This document shows, piece by piece, positions 21,637 through 23,434 of a stretch of 23,434 nucleotides of DNA. A program made the position numbers and the translations under genes. Origin of the DNA: a bacterium (GTDB lineage Bacteria > Chloroflexota > Dormibacteria > UBA8260 > Bog-877). Location: positions 1-23,434 of the forward strand of contig JAKABA010000046.1 in the NCBI GenBank assembly GCA_021802115.1. Direction: 5' to 3'. Within the stretch, counting starts at the first letter, position 1, and each line of letters opens with the position of its first letter. Below the pieces are notes generated by a model. That model saw only the letters and a program-made list of their open reading frames with translations. It searched no databases and was not told the origin of the DNA.

Positions 21637-22417
21637 CCAAGCCCCTTCCGAGGAGCCTCCACTTTGACGCTCTGGGCGGATGGGTGGTGAGGGCGATCGC
21701 CTCGGCTCGGGCGGCGCGCTCGAGTGCGTCGTCCACCTCTACCAGGGGTGCTCCCCCAGCCGCTTGGCTCAACCACCAATCGGAGAGGCTGGGATTCTTG
21801 GGCAGGAGCGGCCCGTGCAGATAGGTGGCCACCACAGTACCCAGCCAGGCGCCCTCCTGGCCGCTGTCCCCGTCGTTGCCGCGACCGTGGAGGACCTTGC
21901 CCAGCGGATTGGCCCCCGGGTGCAGCAGGGTGCGGCCGCTGTGGTTCTCGAACCCCACCAGGATGGGGTCGCGCAGCCCCAGTCGCGGATCGGCGGCCAC
22001 CATGAGGTTTCCCACCAGGCGCCGGGTGCCCGCCTCCGTGTGCAGCGGCAGGAGCCCGAGGCCCGGGATGCGGACGCCCCCGGCGGTGAGGTAGTGGGTG
22101 CCGAGCAGCTGGAAGCCGGCGCAGACCGCGAGCAAGGGCTTGCCCCGGCGGACAGCATCCTCGAGCGCCGCCCCCTTGTTGGAGATGAGGTCGTGGGCGA
22201 CCGCCTCCTGGTCCAGGTCCTGCCCCCCCCCGATGAAGAAGCCAGAACACGAATCCATCAGCCGGTTGCAGCCGCCCCCCAGCCCGATCTCGACGACCTC
22301 CAGACGGATACTCCTCAGCTCGGCCCGACGGAGGAGTGCCAGGATGTTGCCTCGGTCGCCGTAGAGGTTCATCTCCTTGGGGTAGAGGTGCCCCAGGCGG
22401 AGCTTGCGCTCGATCAC
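21620..22417 (-). CDS. gatD: Lipid II isoglutaminyl synthase glutaminase subunit GatD
   Basis: A 265-residue class I glutamine amidotransferase of the CobB/CobQ type. It starts ERKLRLGHLYPKEMNLYGDRGNI, the GatD hallmark, with nucleophile C99 in LLAVCAGFQLLG and the catalytic H201 in ATYLHGPLLPKNP. GatD frees ammonia from glutamine and passes it to MurT, which amidates the alpha-carboxyl of D-Glu in the lipid II stem peptide. GTG 22417 overlaps the murT stop by 4 nt (GTGA), so the two subunits are translationally coupled; an in-frame extension upstream lies within murT. The C-terminal tail is slightly longer than in Staphylococcus. Its stop overlaps the end of the convergent lipoprotein gene by 17 bp. 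Confidence 0.95.
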   Translation of the reverse strand: MIERKLRLGHLYPKEMNLYGDRGNILALLRRAELRSIRLEVVEIGLGGGCNRLMDSCSGFFIGGGQDLDQEAVAHDLISNKGAALEDAVRRGKPLLAVCAGFQLLGTHYLTAGGVRIPGLGLLPLHTEAGTRRLVGNLMVAADPRLGLRDPILVGFENHSGRTLLHPGANPLGKVLHGRGNDGDSGQEGAWLGTVVATYLHGPLLPKNPSLSDWWLSQAAGGAPLVEVDDALERAARAEAIALTTHPPRASKWRLLGRGLVRTES

Positions 22418-23434
22418 GGCTGGCGCCCCGCGGCCGCAGCAGCACGGGTCAGCAAGCGGTGCCACTCCAGCATGGCGGTGTAGGTCAGCAGTGCCGGAAC
22501 CGGAACGCCCGGAGTGGCCATGGCGACGATCGCGTCCAGCGCCGTGCGGGGGGTCGGACAGACGGTGACCAGCTCCCGCGGGACACCGGCGTAGCCCAGA
22601 CGAAGAGCCAGCTCGCGGGCGCGGCGACCGGACACGACCACGTGGATCGGCCGCCCCCGCAGCAGCCGCTCCATGTTCACGTCCCAGATCCAGGAGACGT
22701 CCCGCCCATCCGCGACCAGGTCGTTGAGCGCGATGGCCAAGACCGGGCTGCGATCCAGTTCCATCACGGCCGCCAGGTTCTCCTCAAGGCCGGCGGGGTT
22801 CTTGGCCAGCATGAGTCTGACCGCGGTGCCCTGCCAGGGCACGATCTGAAACCGTCCGAAGGCTGCATGGAAGGCCTCGAGCCCGGCCGCGATCGCGGCC
22901 GGCGCGACCCCGATCGCGCAGGCGGCCGCGGCGGCAGCGGCGGCGTTGGCAGCGCTGAAGCGTCCGCCCAGGTTGACCCGGGTTTCGATCGCCCATCCGT
23001 CGGCTCCGCCTATGGTCATCTCCACCGCATCCAGCCCCAAGAGGCGCACTCCACTGGCCAGGAACTGGGGCTCGGGGCGTTCAAAGCCGCAGCTTGGGCA
23101 GCGGTAGGTGCCGCAGTGTGCATAGAAGACGACTTGGAACTCCATCTCAGACCGGCAGCGGGGGCACACGGCTGCGTCCGAAACCACCGGCAGCTGATGT
23201 CCCATCTTCTCCTCCAATCCGAAGAGCAGGCGCTGCGCGCCGGCCATGGCCGCGGTCTCGGCCATGGCCGCCACCCTGGGGTCGTCGGCGTTGCCCACCC
23301 AGAAGCTCCCGGCGGGCAGCGCGGCGGTGGCAGCGGTCAGGCGCTGGGCGATCTGGTCGACCTCGAAGGAGCGATCGAGCTGGTCCCGGAAAGCGTTGAG
23401 CACCACCAGACCGGTCGGTCGGATCTCCTGCACC
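22414..23434 (-). CDS. murT: Lipid II isoglutaminyl synthase Mur-ligase subunit MurT (5' end outside window)
   Basis: About 340 C-terminal residues of a Mur-ligase-like protein; the reading frame runs off the right edge. The visible part starts in the central domain (IRPTGLVVLNAFRDQLDR, FEVDQIAQRL), so the ATP-binding GTNGKT segment lies beyond the window. A zinc ribbon, C-P-R-C then C-P-S-C (VCPRCRSEMEF to CPSCGFERP), is the MurT-specific insertion. The DUF1727 domain ends the protein with NDLVADGRDVSWIWDVNME, whose Asp (WIWD) matches the residue needed with the GatD dyad. MurT activates the D-Glu carboxyl of lipid II with ATP and uses ammonia from GatD. The GTG at the window edge (23433) is internal, not the start. 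Confidence 0.95.
   Translation of the reverse strand, partial: VQEIRPTGLVVLNAFRDQLDRSFEVDQIAQRLTAATAALPAGSFWVGNADDPRVAAMAETAAMAGAQRLLFGLEEKMGHQLPVVSDAAVCPRCRSEMEFQVVFYAHCGTYRCPSCGFERPEPQFLASGVRLLGLDAVEMTIGGADGWAIETRVNLGGRFSAANAAAAAAAACAIGVAPAAIAAGLEAFHAAFGRFQIVPWQGTAVRLMLAKNPAGLEENLAAVMELDRSPVLAIALNDLVADGRDVSWIWDVNMERLLRGRPIHVVVSGRRARELALRLGYAGVPRELVTVCPTPRTALDAIVAMATPGVPVPALLTYTAMLEWHRLLTRAAAAAGRQP

Overview
The window is GC-rich, gene-dense bacterial chromosome from the Actinomycetota / Chloroflexota / Dormibacterota side of the tree. The main clues are a bS22-type mini ribosomal protein, a MarP-like periplasmic protease, the MurT/GatD cell-wall amidation pair, a mycothiol-dependent maleylpyruvate isomerase-family protein, an InhA-like enoyl reductase and a PPOX/FDOR-type flavoprotein. 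I see no prophage, insertion sequence, CRISPR array, rRNA or large repeat. The exact phylum cannot be fixed from sequence reading alone. Genes are tightly packed: seven same-strand junctions use 4-nt stop/start overlaps (ATGA or GTGA), and several convergent genes overlap at their tails.

Layout. 1-3.65 kb: two tRNA-Ala genes (CGC and GGC anticodons, both minus), a 31-aa bS22 gene, a HIT-family hydrolase, a small DUF2892-type membrane protein, an MDMPI-family protein and a YefM-YoeB toxin-antitoxin module whose antitoxin is frameshifted. 4.0-6.2 kb: an OmpR-type response regulator and its histidine kinase. 6.3-7.7 kb: a Fur-family regulator coupled to a putative nickel/cobalt transporter, preceded by a three-unit operator. 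7.8-10.4 kb: a large GH63/MGH1-type glucosidase. 10.4-12.5 kb: an LCP-family protein translationally coupled to a membrane-anchored beta-propeller. 12.6-15.1 kb: an InhA/FabI-like enoyl reductase running into a MarR-MFS exporter pair, with twin palindromes in the marR promoter. 15.5-17.3 kb: a MarP-like protease and a divergent four-helix membrane protein. 17.3-20.6 kb: ppk1, a PPOX flavoprotein and rpiA as one operon. 20.7-21.6 kb: a lipoprotein. 21.6-23.4 kb: gatD and the 3' part of murT.

Cell-envelope functions dominate (LCP, MarP, MurT/GatD, lipoprotein, InhA-like reductase, sensor kinase), together with metal and drug transport under local regulators. The observations most worth a second look are the broken or split antitoxin beside an intact YoeB, the 13-bp-periodic Fur operator, the abutting MarR palindromes over a leaderless promoter, the LCP protein that seems to lack the usual Arg/Asp of the active site, and the LCP-propeller pairing. 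I did not find a clearly new multi-gene system.
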